NCBI GenBank assembly: GCA_964627995.1 | Contig: CAZVLN010000005.1 | Coordinates: 1-64,000 of the forward strand | Source of the DNA: JAWLFI01 sp964627995 | GTDB taxonomy: Bacteria > Bacteroidota > Bacteroidia > Chitinophagales > Saprospiraceae | Direction of reading: 5' to 3' | DNA: 64,000 bases | In this document: positions 26,221 to 35,586 of the stretch, one piece after another | Numbering within the stretch: position 1 is the stretch's first letter | How the letters are laid out: each line of letters starts with the position of its first letter | Program-made: the position numbers and the translations under genes | The notes under the pieces: generated by a model | What the model was told of the DNA's origin: nothing | What the model saw: the letters and a program-made list of their open reading frames with translations, nothing else | Database searches by the model: none

Positions 26221-28014
26221 CTAGCAGTTGCGACAGGCTTTCCAAAGTTTTTTCTGGTAGGCCCAAAAAAAGTAATGCCTTCGATCTATCCATTCTGCCC
26301 GTTGGGACTGATCGAACTTTCCATTATAACTAAACTCGGAGGGTAGTTTGTGGACAAACCATGGTGTACCTCTAAAAATGGTATCTAGAGCTTTGTGAAT
26401 TCCTTTTCGTCCAAAGTAGATAGCTGATAAAGGAAATAAAAGGACAAGAATAAAACTAAAATAAAACTCGTGTCTCCTTTTCAGTCTGTCCGGCGACTCC
26501 AACCGCTTTTCTTTCAAGTAATCTTCTGTTATTAAGATAGCCGCTTCGTTTTTTGAGCGGCTAGTAATCAGGCAGTCCTGGTCAGAGGATAAAATTCTGT
26601 TTATTTTTTCTTTTCCATCAGTTATTAGTATTGTAACAACCTCGGACCAGGACAGACACGATGGATCAAATATGAACTCGTAGGAACCATCAATTGTGGA
26701 TAATTGAGCAGTCAGTGATTCAGCAGGCCGTAGAGCTTTAATGCGCTGATTACCGGGGAGTTGATCAAGCATTCTTTCAAGCTGAGGTCGAGCTTTATCA
26801 CTCACCCATGTAAGCGCGACGTGGTTCTGTTGCATCTTGGGTAAAAAAGCATTTTGCAGGTTCAGCATTAAGTTTACGAAATAAAACAGAAAAGATAACC
26901 CAATCGACAAGGGCCACAATGGAGACTCTGAGATCATCACAATGGGTAAAATAAAAGCAGAGGCCAAGCCCCAACCTAAGAGCTGATCCCACCAATCCCA
27001 TGAGTCTCGGCGCATTCCCTGGATTTGCGAAATTCCTGCAAATAACACAGCAGGAATCCAAAAGCGATAATCCATGTAAAGTTCGTGATAAGTGAGATAG
27101 TGCCCACCGATTAAGCCCAAAAACACCCACATAAAATGCTGTATAAATAATTTTGCATTTTGAAGTTTCTGGAACAAAATAGCTAATCCAGCTCTTGCGT
27201 ATATGGCACCCTGAATGAAAACACTCATAAGAGCTAGGATATGCTTATTGTAGTGCTTTCCGGCATATATGCTCATTGCGCTATAAAAAGTCTTAATATA
27301 TTTTAGAGATTGCTTTGAGGTACTTTCTCCTTTGAAGTGTATGATTGAGCTAGATGCCAAGTAGTAGTTTTGAAAGCCTTTTTCATGAAGTCGGTAACAC
27401 AAATCGATATCCTCACCATACATGAAGAAATCTTCATCCAGACCTCCCAGCTCGAGATATGTCTTCTTGCGAAGCATCATAAATGCTCCAGTCAGCACAT
27501 CTACCGCTTGATCGATATCTGATGACTTATGTCCCAAGTAATAATAATTAAAAGCTTTAGATGTTGGAAAAAGCTCATTCAGCCCTGTTATTTTACAAAA
27601 AGATGTCCACGGGCTAGGAAAGCCACGCTTGGATTCAGGCAAATATTTCCCTTGTCCGTCATACATACGCAAACCCACAGCTCCTGAATTATCACGATTT
27701 GATAAAAAATCATAACAATGCTGTAAACTATCAGCTTGTAATATCGTATCGGGATTAAGTAGGAGCATATACTCTCCTTTTGCTTCTTTCGCAGCCAGAT
27801 TATTGGCTTTAGCAAACCCTACATTATCACCCAAATCAAATATGCGAACCTCAGGATAATGGTTCTCTACCCATTTGACAGAATTGTCGGTCGAACCATT
27901 ATCGACTATTATTATTTCCAAATCAAAATCACAAGATGATTCCAATACAGAACTAATCGCTTGATCCAAAAAATACTGAACATTATAGCTTACAATGATA
28001 ACGGACAGGTCCAT
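26221..28014 (-). CDS. family 2 glycosyltransferase with C-terminal membrane region
   Basis: A 597-residue protein. The N-terminal GT-A domain (about 1-245) reads SVIIVSYNV, VDNGSTDNS, LLLNPDT (metal/nucleotide-sugar region) and FFMYGEDIDLCYRL, as in rhamnosyltransferase-like GT2 enzymes. Helices follow at about 290-395, then a soluble insert (about 395-510), and a last hydrophobic stretch near 520-540. An enzyme that adds a sugar to a lipid-linked glycan at the inner membrane fits. It is joined to recR upstream by a 2-bp gap. Donor and acceptor are unknown. Confidence 0.85.
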   Translation of the reverse strand: MDLSVIIVSYNVQYFLDQAISSVLESSCDFDLEIIIVDNGSTDNSVKWVENHYPEVRIFDLGDNVGFAKANNLAAKEAKGEYMLLLNPDTILQADSLQHCYDFLSNRDNSGAVGLRMYDGQGKYLPESKRGFPSPWTSFCKITGLNELFPTSKAFNYYYLGHKSSDIDQAVDVLTGAFMMLRKKTYLELGGLDEDFFMYGEDIDLCYRLHEKGFQNYYLASSSIIHFKGESTSKQSLKYIKTFYSAMSIYAGKHYNKHILALMSVFIQGAIYARAGLAILFQKLQNAKLFIQHFMWVFLGLIGGHYLTYHELYMDYRFWIPAVLFAGISQIQGMRRDSWDWWDQLLGWGLASAFILPIVMISESPLWPLSIGLSFLFYFVNLMLNLQNAFLPKMQQNHVALTWVSDKARPQLERMLDQLPGNQRIKALRPAESLTAQLSTIDGSYEFIFDPSCLSWSEVVTILITDGKEKINRILSSDQDCLITSRSKNEAAILITEDYLKEKRLESPDRLKRRHEFYFSFILVLLFPLSAIYFGRKGIHKALDTIFRGTPWFVHKLPSEFSYNGKFDQSQRAEWIDRRHYFFWAYQKKLWKACRNC

Positions 28015-28016
28015 AC

Positions 28017-28634
28017 TTAGAGGTTATCATTTGACTTATAGGGCAATCGACCGACAATAGACCGGCCTAAAGTAATTTCATCAGCGTATTCCAAATCACC
28101 ACCAAATGAAATTCCACGCGCTATAACTGAGATTTTAACATCAGCTTTAGACAGTCGCTGAGAAATATAATATGTAGTCGTTTCTCCCTCGATGGATGGG
28201 CTAATCGCCATGATCATCTCTTCAACACCTTCTTTTTGTACTCGATCAAGTAATGAGTTTATATTTATATCTTCTGGACCTATGCCATCAATAGGAGAAA
28301 TGACACCACCCAGAACGTGGTATCTGCCGCTGAATTGCTGTGTGTCTTCAATGGCCATAACGTCCCGAGCTGATTCAACCACACAGATTGTATGGCTTCT
28401 TCGCGCAGGATCACGGCAGATAGCACAAATTTCTTCATCTGCGTAATTATGACATTTTTGACATTCTTTTAATTGATCACTCATTCGAGATATGGCAGCT
28501 GCGAAACCCTTAGATTTTTCTTTTTCTTTGCCGGCTAAAAACAGAGCCATTCGAAGTGCGTTCTTTTTGCCAATTCCAGGTAGAGAAGCAAAGGCTTCCA
28601 CCGCTTCTTCCAGTGATTTAGACGAAAATTTCAT
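28017..28634 (-). CDS. recR: recombination mediator protein RecR
   Basis: A 205-residue DNA-binding protein of the RecFOR pathway. The N-terminal helix-hairpin-helix (FASLPGIGKKNALRMALFL), the four-cysteine zinc finger (CQKCHNYADEEICAIC) and the Toprim motif (ICVVESARDVMAIED) appear in order. The length is normal. It shares a transcript with the glycosyltransferase gene immediately downstream, without obvious functional link. Confidence 0.95.
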   Translation of the reverse strand: MKFSSKSLEEAVEAFASLPGIGKKNALRMALFLAGKEKEKSKGFAAAISRMSDQLKECQKCHNYADEEICAICRDPARRSHTICVVESARDVMAIEDTQQFSGRYHVLGGVISPIDGIGPEDININSLLDRVQKEGVEEMIMAISPSIEGETTTYYISQRLSKADVKISVIARGISFGGDLEYADEITLGRSIVGRLPYKSNDNL

Positions 28635-28825
28635 ATCGGTAAATATACAATATTACTAAGAGTCACACGATTTAAAAACCACCCTAGATAAAATTTCGGG
28701 ACAGAAAAGACTGGACACTGAACGGATTCAAATTGAAGACAGAATGCATAAGCACATAATCTGCTGTCCATTCTATGGACAATACCTGTAATTTGCTTAT
28801 TTTGGCGATTCAAAAATAATAAGAA

Positions 28826-30115
28826 ATGGCCGAAATAATACGCATGCCCCGCATGAGTGACACGATGGAAGAAGGTAACATAGTCGAATGGTTAAAAGAG
28901 GAAGGTGATGAAGTTGAGCCTGGAGATGTATTAGCCGAGGTGGAGACTGATAAAGCCACCATGGAATTAGAGAGTTACCACGAAGGAGTATTACTTCATA
29001 TTGGTGTCAAAGAAGGAGCCGTTCCGGTTAATGCTGTTATCGCAGTAATTGGCGAAGAAGGCGAAGATTATGAAGAACAATTGAAAAGTGCCGAAAGTGA
29101 ATCATCCGATGAGAGTGAATCTGAAAGCGATTCCGAAAAAAGCGATACTCAGAAAGATTCTAAGTCTTCTAAAAAATCTGAATCATCTTCACCGGATGAG
29201 TCGGTCGAGTCGGATGAAACTCAGGATTCCTCATCCAAAGACAGTTCCTCTAGAGACACAAAACGAGTGAAAGCTTCCCCTCTGGCAAAAAAAATGGCGG
29301 AGGAGAATAATTTATCACTACAAGATATGAAGGGATCAGGTGATCAGGGCCGAATTGTAAAACGCGATATTGAAGATTATTTAGAGAAGTCAGAAAGTAA
29401 GCCTGCCCAAAAATCTGTCCCTTCTCTGGAATCAAGAGAGGGGGAAGATGTGCCCGTATCTCAAATGCGAAAAACTATTGCTCGTAGATTATCGGAAAGC
29501 AAATTCTCTGCCCCCCATTTTTACCTCACATCCACTATTGATATGGGTGAAGCAATGGCGGCGCGATCTAGAATCAATGAGATGGCAGAGACTAAAATAT
29601 CATTTAACGATTTAGTGGTGAAAGCAGCGGCTATGGCCCTGAGAAAACATGCGATGGTTAATGCCTCATGGTTAGGAGACAAAATACGAAAGCATGAAGA
29701 AGTTAATATAGGTGTTGCTGTAGCTGTAGATGAAGGGCTATTAGTGCCTGTTATCCGAAACACAGATTTAAAATCCCTCTCTCAGATAAACGAAGAGGTC
29801 AAAGAAAAAGCGGGGCGTGCGAGGGAGCGAAAGCTATCGACAGAGGAAATGCAAGGGAATACCTTTACCATTTCAAATTTAGGCATGTTTGATATTGATG
29901 AATTTACTGCTATTATCAACCCCCCAGACTCATGTATAATGGCAGTGGGTTCAATAAAGGAATGTGCTATAGTTAAAAATGGAGAACTTGCGGTTGGTCA
30001 TCAAATGAAAGTAACTCTTTCTTGCGATCATCGAATTGTTGATGGTGTAACCGGTGCTAAATTTCTCCAAACATTCAAAGCACTTTTGGAAGAACCTTTA
30101 CGCATGATCGTATAA
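28826..30115 (+). CDS. dihydrolipoamide acetyltransferase, E2 of a 2-oxoacid dehydrogenase (pyruvate-type)
   Basis: A 429-residue E2 core subunit. A lipoyl domain (1 to about 80) has the lipoylated Lys43 in ETDKATMEL. A linker follows at about 83-148, then the E3-binding domain (about 149-187, VKASPLAKKMAEENN) and the catalytic acetyltransferase domain (about 205-429) with His402 in DHRIVDG. The linker is made almost wholly of Ser, Glu, Asp and Lys rather than the usual Ala/Pro. A pyruvate dehydrogenase role is most likely from the lipoyl and catalytic motifs, but no E1 gene is adjacent. It ends at a bidirectional terminator shared with the next gene. Confidence 0.9.
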   Translation: MAEIIRMPRMSDTMEEGNIVEWLKEEGDEVEPGDVLAEVETDKATMELESYHEGVLLHIGVKEGAVPVNAVIAVIGEEGEDYEEQLKSAESESSDESESESDSEKSDTQKDSKSSKKSESSSPDESVESDETQDSSSKDSSSRDTKRVKASPLAKKMAEENNLSLQDMKGSGDQGRIVKRDIEDYLEKSESKPAQKSVPSLESREGEDVPVSQMRKTIARRLSESKFSAPHFYLTSTIDMGEAMAARSRINEMAETKISFNDLVVKAAAMALRKHAMVNASWLGDKIRKHEEVNIGVAVAVDEGLLVPVIRNTDLKSLSQINEEVKEKAGRARERKLSTEEMQGNTFTISNLGMFDIDEFTAIINPPDSCIMAVGSIKECAIVKNGELAVGHQMKVTLSCDHRIVDGVTGAKFLQTFKALLEEPLRMIV

Positions 30116-30135
30116 GAAAAATAACAATTAGTAAT

Positions 30136-30172
30136 AAAAAAGGCCACAAGAGATATTCTCGTGGCCTTTTTT
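30136..30172. terminator. bidirectional intrinsic terminator
   Basis: The stem AAAAAAGGCCAC pairs with GTGGCCTTTTTT around a loop that also pairs partly (GAG/CTC). It is flanked by A-run and T-run on either strand. It lies between the convergent E2 and Glu/Leu dehydrogenase genes and can serve both. Confidence 0.85.
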
Positions 30173-30202
30173 AATTTTGTTACTAGCTGCTCTCCTTTTC
30201 CG

Positions 30203-31426
30203 CTAATTAGTTTTTAGTAGAGCTATTTCAATAGCTTTTTGAAATAACTTGGTCGGCATCTCAGGGTTTTGTGAATGGATTTCCTTTAAGGCTGTTCTAA
30301 TGGTATTCGACACATCTGAGAAGATATTTCGGTCTGTAATTTCAATATCGCTTTCCATAAGGAAAGCAAAAGTCCGAGCCATGCCGCAATTAGCGATAAA
30401 ATCCGGAATCAAGCTGATGGTGTTATCAACCCATTTAGCTGTAGGGCCAAAGAAAATTTGATCATCTACAAAAGGAACGTTTGCACCGCAGCTCATTACC
30501 TTTAACCCTCGATCGATAAGACGCTCCATTTGGTCTCTCGAAATAATTTTCGATGCAGCTCCTGGTATAAATATATCCGCTGACATATCCCAAATTTTCT
30601 GATTTACTTCCTCAAATGAAAGTGTATCACGCGATTGGAGTTGATTTCCATTCTTATTCATAAATAAAAACTCGATCTCTTCCGCGGAAAACCCATCCTC
30701 GTTGATCAAACCTCCATTTCGATCTATAATGCCAACAATTTTTGAACCATTATTTGCCAGGTAATAGGCTGCCGCTGAAGCTACATTGCCCCATCCCTGA
30801 ATGATTACTCGTTTTCCACTTAAGTTCTCTGAATGAAATAAATCGTAATGATGTTTTACCGCTTCAGCTACCCCCCATCCCGTAATCATATCTGCTACAG
30901 CGTACTTGTTTCCTAAGGGAGCAAATTCTTTATCTTCAATAACCTTTGCTACTCCAAAGCGGAGCTGACCCAACATCCTGACTTTTTCACCTTTACCCGC
31001 TTTGAGGTGTCCATTTACGATACCTTCTTGAGGATGCCACAACCCTAAGTTCTCCGTTATCGGAATCACGTCTTTTAGTTCATCAACGTTTAAATCTCCA
31101 CCTGTACCATAATAGTTTTTTAACAAAGGAAAAACAGCTTTATACCACCGTTCAAGTACTTCATTCCTGCGGGGATCTGATGGATCAAAAGAAATCCCGG
31201 ATTTAGCACCGCCTATGGATGGACCGCTTACCGAGAATTTAATCTCCATTACTTTGGCCAGGGATACTACTTCGTCTTTTGTGAGTCCTTTTCGCATCCG
31301 GGTTCCGCCACCGGCAGCACCATTTTTTAGAGAGTTAATAACCACCCAGCCACGAGCTGAGGTCTCGGAGTCATTCCATTCAAATATAATTTGAGGACGC
31401 TCATTGATATATTCTTTTAGTGTCAT
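30203..31426 (-). CDS. Glu/Leu/Phe/Val-family amino acid dehydrogenase
   Basis: A 407-residue NAD(P)-dependent oxidative deaminase. The N-terminal domain has GAAGGGTRMRKG and the catalytic-lysine segment GGAKSGISFDP. The C-terminal Rossmann domain has VIIQGWGNVASAAA. IFIPGAASKIIS and SCGANVPF resemble the glutamate dehydrogenase 'EGAN.P' region in altered form. It is closer in layout to glutamate dehydrogenase (about 410-450 residues) than to leucine dehydrogenase (about 365), but the substrate is not certain. It converges on the E2 gene and diverges from the arginase-fold gene. Confidence 0.85.
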   Translation of the reverse strand: MTLKEYINERPQIIFEWNDSETSARGWVVINSLKNGAAGGGTRMRKGLTKDEVVSLAKVMEIKFSVSGPSIGGAKSGISFDPSDPRRNEVLERWYKAVFPLLKNYYGTGGDLNVDELKDVIPITENLGLWHPQEGIVNGHLKAGKGEKVRMLGQLRFGVAKVIEDKEFAPLGNKYAVADMITGWGVAEAVKHHYDLFHSENLSGKRVIIQGWGNVASAAAYYLANNGSKIVGIIDRNGGLINEDGFSAEEIEFLFMNKNGNQLQSRDTLSFEEVNQKIWDMSADIFIPGAASKIISRDQMERLIDRGLKVMSCGANVPFVDDQIFFGPTAKWVDNTISLIPDFIANCGMARTFAFLMESDIEITDRNIFSDVSNTIRTALKEIHSQNPEMPTKLFQKAIEIALLKTN

Positions 31427-31507
31427 GGAGTTATATTTCTTAGTTATAGATTATTATTTATCTTTATATGTATTTTTATTTAAGATCAACGCTAAAATAG
31501 CATTTTC

Positions 31508-32596
31508 ATGAACGAATTGTTACGTATATCCAAAGAACTTTTAAGGGAAAAAGAAACAAGTCTTTCTCATAGCGTTGGGCACCGCATTAGTTTTTATAAC
31601 GACAAATGGGATAAAGAAAAGACTACGGTTTATTTGAGTTGCTCACATCAAAATTATACGCAAGCATTTAAGCTCCTATTTCGGAGTGCTGATCACTTCC
31701 AATCTGTCCAGATCATCATCATAAATCAGGAGGAAAATCAAAAAATACCATCTCAGGTTATAGACAATTGCATTAAACTACCGAACCACTCCCTTATCCA
31801 ATTGACGGATAATCTAAATAACTCACTTTGCCCTATCATTGAGGAATACGAAGGAGTTCAAGAACCATTTAATACGGTTCACATTACCGATGGAAGTCAA
31901 GATTTTCTGTCTCTTTTTAAACAATATGGACAAACAGGCACGTCGATCTATGCTACAGACTATACAGAATTAGGAAGTCAAATGCATCTATTACCCTCAT
32001 ATAGATTGAAAGAGTTGGAAACAAACCACTTTGATTACTATCGACTGGGAGAAATGAAGAAAAAGCCACATACCTGGGAACCCACTCTTAGAAATCAACA
32101 TGTGTGTCTATTTGATTCAAATGTGTTAAAGAAAGCAGAACTAGATGCGAAAAAAAACGCTAATCCTTCTGGCTTTAGCTCTGAAGAGGCTATCCAACTG
32201 ATTCGCTACGCAATGGTTTCGCCTAAAATGAGTTTTCTTCTATTGTACAACATTGAAGAAGAAAAGTCTTTAAGTGCAAAAAGTGCCACCTGGTTTGCTC
32301 AGGCAATGTGGTATGCGATCCAGGGAGCAGAGAATCGTGCTTTTGAGAAACCTTTCAATAATGAAAATTTATTGGAATTCTTGATTGACATTCAAGTACT
32401 AGACTATCCTCTATCATTTCTAAAAAGCAAAAAAACCGGACGCTGGTGGGTTAAGATTCCTACTAAGTCCTCAAACTATGAGGAGAGCGTATATTTGCCA
32501 TGTACTGATACGGATTTCCAACAGAGCCGAGACGGCATATTACCAAATCGCATTGTGAAAGCTATCGCAAGAAGTCAGGATGGTACAAAAATTTAA
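31508..32596 (+). CDS. arginase/formimidoylglutamase-fold protein lacking metal ligands
   Basis: A 362-residue protein resembling the Bacteroidota 'formimidoylglutamase' group in its C-terminal half: FDSNVLKKAE where the family has FDLSAIR, then NPSGFSSEEAIQLIRYA, TWFAQAMWYAIQGAENRAFEKP and GRWWVKIP...YLPCTDTDFQQ. True ureohydrolases need GGDHS, DAHxD and SxDxDxxDP for two manganese ions; none of these is present (the second site reads ITDGSQDFL). It is therefore probably not a hydrolase, though the fold may persist. It ends tail-to-tail with murF, the two stop codons sharing TTAA at 32593-32596. Identification rests on remembered family patterns. Confidence 0.6.
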   Translation: MNELLRISKELLREKETSLSHSVGHRISFYNDKWDKEKTTVYLSCSHQNYTQAFKLLFRSADHFQSVQIIIINQEENQKIPSQVIDNCIKLPNHSLIQLTDNLNNSLCPIIEEYEGVQEPFNTVHITDGSQDFLSLFKQYGQTGTSIYATDYTELGSQMHLLPSYRLKELETNHFDYYRLGEMKKKPHTWEPTLRNQHVCLFDSNVLKKAELDAKKNANPSGFSSEEAIQLIRYAMVSPKMSFLLLYNIEEEKSLSAKSATWFAQAMWYAIQGAENRAFEKPFNNENLLEFLIDIQVLDYPLSFLKSKKTGRWWVKIPTKSSNYEESVYLPCTDTDFQQSRDGILPNRIVKAIARSQDGTKI

Positions 32597-33912
32597 TCTA
32601 GTAATTTTTCCAGTTGAATCGATCGTGAGCCCTTCAGAAAAATATATTGATTTTGCCAATTAGATCTTTCCCACACCCTTTTCAAGTCTTGAACCGATTG
32701 AAATTTTTGCATATCATCTGAGTAATTTGTTTTTCCAAATTCACTACCCACTAAAAAAATCTTGTCAACTCCTTGAAACTGTTCTATATAATCTACAATT
32801 TCCTGATGTGCTTTCCCGGAATAATCTCCAAGTTCCAGCATATCTCCCAAAACTAGTACCTTGCGATCTGGCCTGGCCCCGTTAAAGGCGTCTAAGCTTA
32901 GTTTCATACTAGTGGGATTTGCATTATACGCATCTAGGTAGTATTCATTTGTACCTATTTTACGGACTTCAGAACGATTGGCGTTAGGCTTGTAAGTGTT
33001 CACGGCCTTTGCCATTGCAGCAATAGGGACACCGAAATAATTTCCAACGGCCATAGCGGAAAGAATATTTCTATAATTGTAAAGCCCATGAAGAGAAGAA
33101 GATATTAGATGGGTTATGCCATTTGCGTCATCAACTTCAAATAAAATTTTAGTCTGCCATTCGATAACATGGGCTCGAAATTCGTTTATATTCTCGTTTG
33201 GCATATCAGAATCATAATAAAGAACTGGTTTATTTATACCTCTAACTTTAGCCATTTTTTGCAGGTGGTCTTCATCCGCACAAATAAAAACGCGTCCTCC
33301 ATTTTTAGAGATATAAGAATATAGCTCTCCTTTCCCCTGTCGCACCCCTTCTTTCCCGCCAAAGGTCTCCATGTGCGCCTCACCGACATTTGTTATCAAT
33401 CCGTAATCAGGTTGGGCTATATCACAATATGAAGCTATATCACCTATACGGGAAGCACCCATTTCTACAATAACATAATCCGCGTCCATTGGAGTTTGAA
33501 GCAACATTAGTGGAATTCCAATATGATTATTATAATTACCAGGAGTAGATGATACGGTATAACTCATCCGTAAAACCCTTGCCATTAATTCTTTTGTTGA
33601 AGTTTTTCCGTTAGAACCCGTTATCGCTATTACTTTTCCTTCGAATTGAGCCCTATGGTATCTCGCGAGAAGTTGAAGCGTTTTCAATCCATCTGACACA
33701 TGAATCACTCTGGAATTGTTTGGATCTACAGCAGAGAGATCATCGACCACTACATACGCAGCGCCTTTATTTAAAGCATCTTGAGCAAACTTGTTACCAT
33801 CAAACCGATCGCCCTTAAGGCTAAAGTAAATGGCTCCCTCGACATTATCTCTTGTATCCTTACTTACTTTCGGGTGGGCAAGGTATATGGAATAGAGTTC
33901 TTTAATAGTCAT
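32593..33912 (-). CDS. murF: UDP-N-acetylmuramoyl-tripeptide--D-alanyl-D-alanine ligase
   Basis: A 439-residue Mur ligase that adds D-Ala-D-Ala to the peptidoglycan precursor in the cytoplasm. It has the N-terminal UDP-binding domain (AIYFSLKGDRFDGNKFA), the ATP loop AITGSNGKTSTKEL (about 96-109), TPGNYNNHIGIPL and VEMGASRIGDI in the central domain, and the C-terminal domain with DAYNANPTSMKLSLD. It lies just downstream of gldJ, separated from it by a strong terminator, so it may be transcribed mainly from its own start. The murF-gldJ neighbourhood recurs in Bacteroidota. Confidence 0.96.
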   Translation of the reverse strand: MTIKELYSIYLAHPKVSKDTRDNVEGAIYFSLKGDRFDGNKFAQDALNKGAAYVVVDDLSAVDPNNSRVIHVSDGLKTLQLLARYHRAQFEGKVIAITGSNGKTSTKELMARVLRMSYTVSSTPGNYNNHIGIPLMLLQTPMDADYVIVEMGASRIGDIASYCDIAQPDYGLITNVGEAHMETFGGKEGVRQGKGELYSYISKNGGRVFICADEDHLQKMAKVRGINKPVLYYDSDMPNENINEFRAHVIEWQTKILFEVDDANGITHLISSSLHGLYNYRNILSAMAVGNYFGVPIAAMAKAVNTYKPNANRSEVRKIGTNEYYLDAYNANPTSMKLSLDAFNGARPDRKVLVLGDMLELGDYSGKAHQEIVDYIEQFQGVDKIFLVGSEFGKTNYSDDMQKFQSVQDLKRVWERSNWQNQYIFLKGSRSIQLEKLLD

Positions 33913-33935
33913 AAAAGAACATTGGTAGTAATAAA

Positions 33936-33962
33936 AAAAGGACCTGAAAATCAGGTCCTTTT
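33936..33962 (-). terminator. intrinsic terminator downstream of gldJ
   Basis: A perfect 12-bp stem, AAAAGGACCTGA with TCAGGTCCTTTT, and a 3-nt loop. On the minus strand it is followed by TTTATTAC. It sits between the gldJ stop (33978) and the murF start (33912) and ends with near-symmetrical T runs. Confidence 0.85.
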
Positions 33963-33977
33963 AAACATTAATAATTT

Positions 33978-35480
33978 TTAGCGTCCTCTGTCCACCTTGC
34001 GGACTCTGGACTTAAAGTGGTTTCCTGCCGTGCCTCCATTGGTATTTGAACCCAAACGATTCATTGCACAACGGAAGCCAATAGTACTAGAAGATTTTTC
34101 TTGGTGCCAAAAGCGTCGTGTACCAGGTGATAACCAATACAATCTATCCGCCCATGATCCACCCTTAATTACACGGGTGCTATCACTAATGAGTGTATTG
34201 TTACCAGTATCATATACCACTTCTTCGCTATCGCCATCCCTGAAATCTTTCAAATCCGCTTCTCTATAGTTTCGACGATTCTTAAGATCTTCTTCACTTT
34301 GTTTCTCACGGGGAATGCGACCAAGTGAATCTTTTTCTACAAGATTGCCTTCCTCATCTCGAACTCGAACGGTGAAGTCATTGCCCCGGAAAGGGTTTAA
34401 GTCATGCTTCTCGGCATCGCGAATAGTTTCTCCTGTAAGTGGACGATAAACATCTGCCACCCACTCATTCACATTACCTGCCATATTGTACAAACCAAAA
34501 TCATTGGGATAGAACGACTCTACTGGAGCTGGTATAGCTGCATTATCATTAAGGTTTCCGGCTACTCCCATGTAGTCGCCACCATCTCTCTTGAAGTTGG
34601 CTAGCATTTTTCCCTGATACCTATCTCTAACTTGATATCTAGCTGTGTAGCCATCCCAAGGGAAGTAACGTCGGTCAGTAATATTTTCAGAATCTTCAAT
34701 TTTATGGTTTCCGACTAGAGCTAAAGCAGCATATTCCCATTCAGCTTCTGTAGGTAACCTATATTCCGGCAGCATGATACCATCGGTTTTTCTAACATTT
34801 CTTTCGCCACCAGTTCGGACATCCTCGAGATTTGCTCGAACATTTCCTTCATATTGGTTAGCGTAATACGCTTCTGTAGTGAAAAAGTCAGAACTATCAC
34901 CACCTGCTGCTTCACCAGGAGGATTTAAAATTCCTTTTTCAATTAGAATAGTTTCGTTCACACGATCCGATCTCCACTTACAGAAAGCCTCAGCTTGAAC
35001 CCAACTTACTCCAACGACTGGGTAATCATTGTATGCTGGAAATCTAAAGTAATTATAAACTAAAGGATCATTGAAGGCTAACTCTTCTCGCCAAACCAGC
35101 GAATCAGGTAGTGCATCAAAATACACTTGTGGATATTGATCTATAAAATGGCGTTTCGTCCATTCTGTATAAAACCGATAATCCAAATTAGGCACTTCGG
35201 TTTGATCAATATAAAATGAAGAAACTGTTACTCTTCGGGGCTGATTGTCCCATTCGTAAGTAACGTCTTCTTGAACGGTGCCCATTGCAAAGGTTCCACC
35301 AGGAATCAAAACCAGATTTGGTCCAGTTTCTTGTTCTTCAAATTCTGGTTTCTCATATCCCCCCCATTCGGCATCGTTGTATTTCCATCCGGTGGTCATC
35401 GACCGCTCAGATTTTTTACAACTCGTCCATAAAAGGAGAGAACTTAGGGCTACAAATAATGTGATTCGAGTTAATTTCAT
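33978..35480 (-). CDS. gldJ: gliding/T9SS lipoprotein GldJ (SUMF1-like domain)
   Basis: A 500-residue outer-membrane lipoprotein. With the start at 35480 the signal sequence MKLTRITLFVALSSLLLWTSC ends in a lipobox with Cys21. The mature N-terminus has TTGWKYNDAEWGGYE, a pattern I associate with GldJ rather than GldK. The rest is a formylglycine-generating-enzyme-like fold: LVLIPGGTFAMGTV, YPVVGVSWVQAEAFCKWRSD, YRLPTEAEWEYAA, NVNEWVADVY and a final GFRCAMN. In this family the domain is structural. GldJ is needed for gliding and T9SS stability in Flavobacterium. Position between murF and porP/porU/porV supports the call. A perfect -7 box at 35505-35512 overlies the alternative upstream start (35507), which argues for 35480. 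Confidence 0.88.
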   Translation of the reverse strand: MKLTRITLFVALSSLLLWTSCKKSERSMTTGWKYNDAEWGGYEKPEFEEQETGPNLVLIPGGTFAMGTVQEDVTYEWDNQPRRVTVSSFYIDQTEVPNLDYRFYTEWTKRHFIDQYPQVYFDALPDSLVWREELAFNDPLVYNYFRFPAYNDYPVVGVSWVQAEAFCKWRSDRVNETILIEKGILNPPGEAAGGDSSDFFTTEAYYANQYEGNVRANLEDVRTGGERNVRKTDGIMLPEYRLPTEAEWEYAALALVGNHKIEDSENITDRRYFPWDGYTARYQVRDRYQGKMLANFKRDGGDYMGVAGNLNDNAAIPAPVESFYPNDFGLYNMAGNVNEWVADVYRPLTGETIRDAEKHDLNPFRGNDFTVRVRDEEGNLVEKDSLGRIPREKQSEEDLKNRRNYREADLKDFRDGDSEEVVYDTGNNTLISDSTRVIKGGSWADRLYWLSPGTRRFWHQEKSSSTIGFRCAMNRLGSNTNGGTAGNHFKSRVRKVDRGR

Positions 35481-35504
35481 GCTTCCAACACTTTTTAGGG
35501 ACTC

Positions 35505-35534
35505 CAAATATAGTAATTCATTTCTTACTACAAA
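35505..35534 (-). promoter_or_regulatory. sigma-A-type promoter for gldJ
   Basis: On the minus strand a TTTTG lies at about 35531-35535 and TATATTTG at 35505-35512, with 18 bp between the TTG and the -7 box. The -7 box is a perfect TAnnTTTG match and is 24 bp before the ATG at 35480. Confidence 0.5.
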
Positions 35535-35586
35535 ATCTTAATTATAACGGAGGTAGAAAATTTACATTGCCAAAATAGGTTTAAAT

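Noticed and set aside
28765..28781. TGTCCA/TGGACA inverted repeat before the E2 gene
   Set aside because: Only 6-bp arms with a 5-nt spacer; too short to separate from chance without conservation data.
33978..35480. Active formylglycine-generating enzyme
   Set aside because: The SUMF1-like domain sits in a lipoprotein with GldJ-type N-terminus in a T9SS locus, and no sulfatase gene is near.
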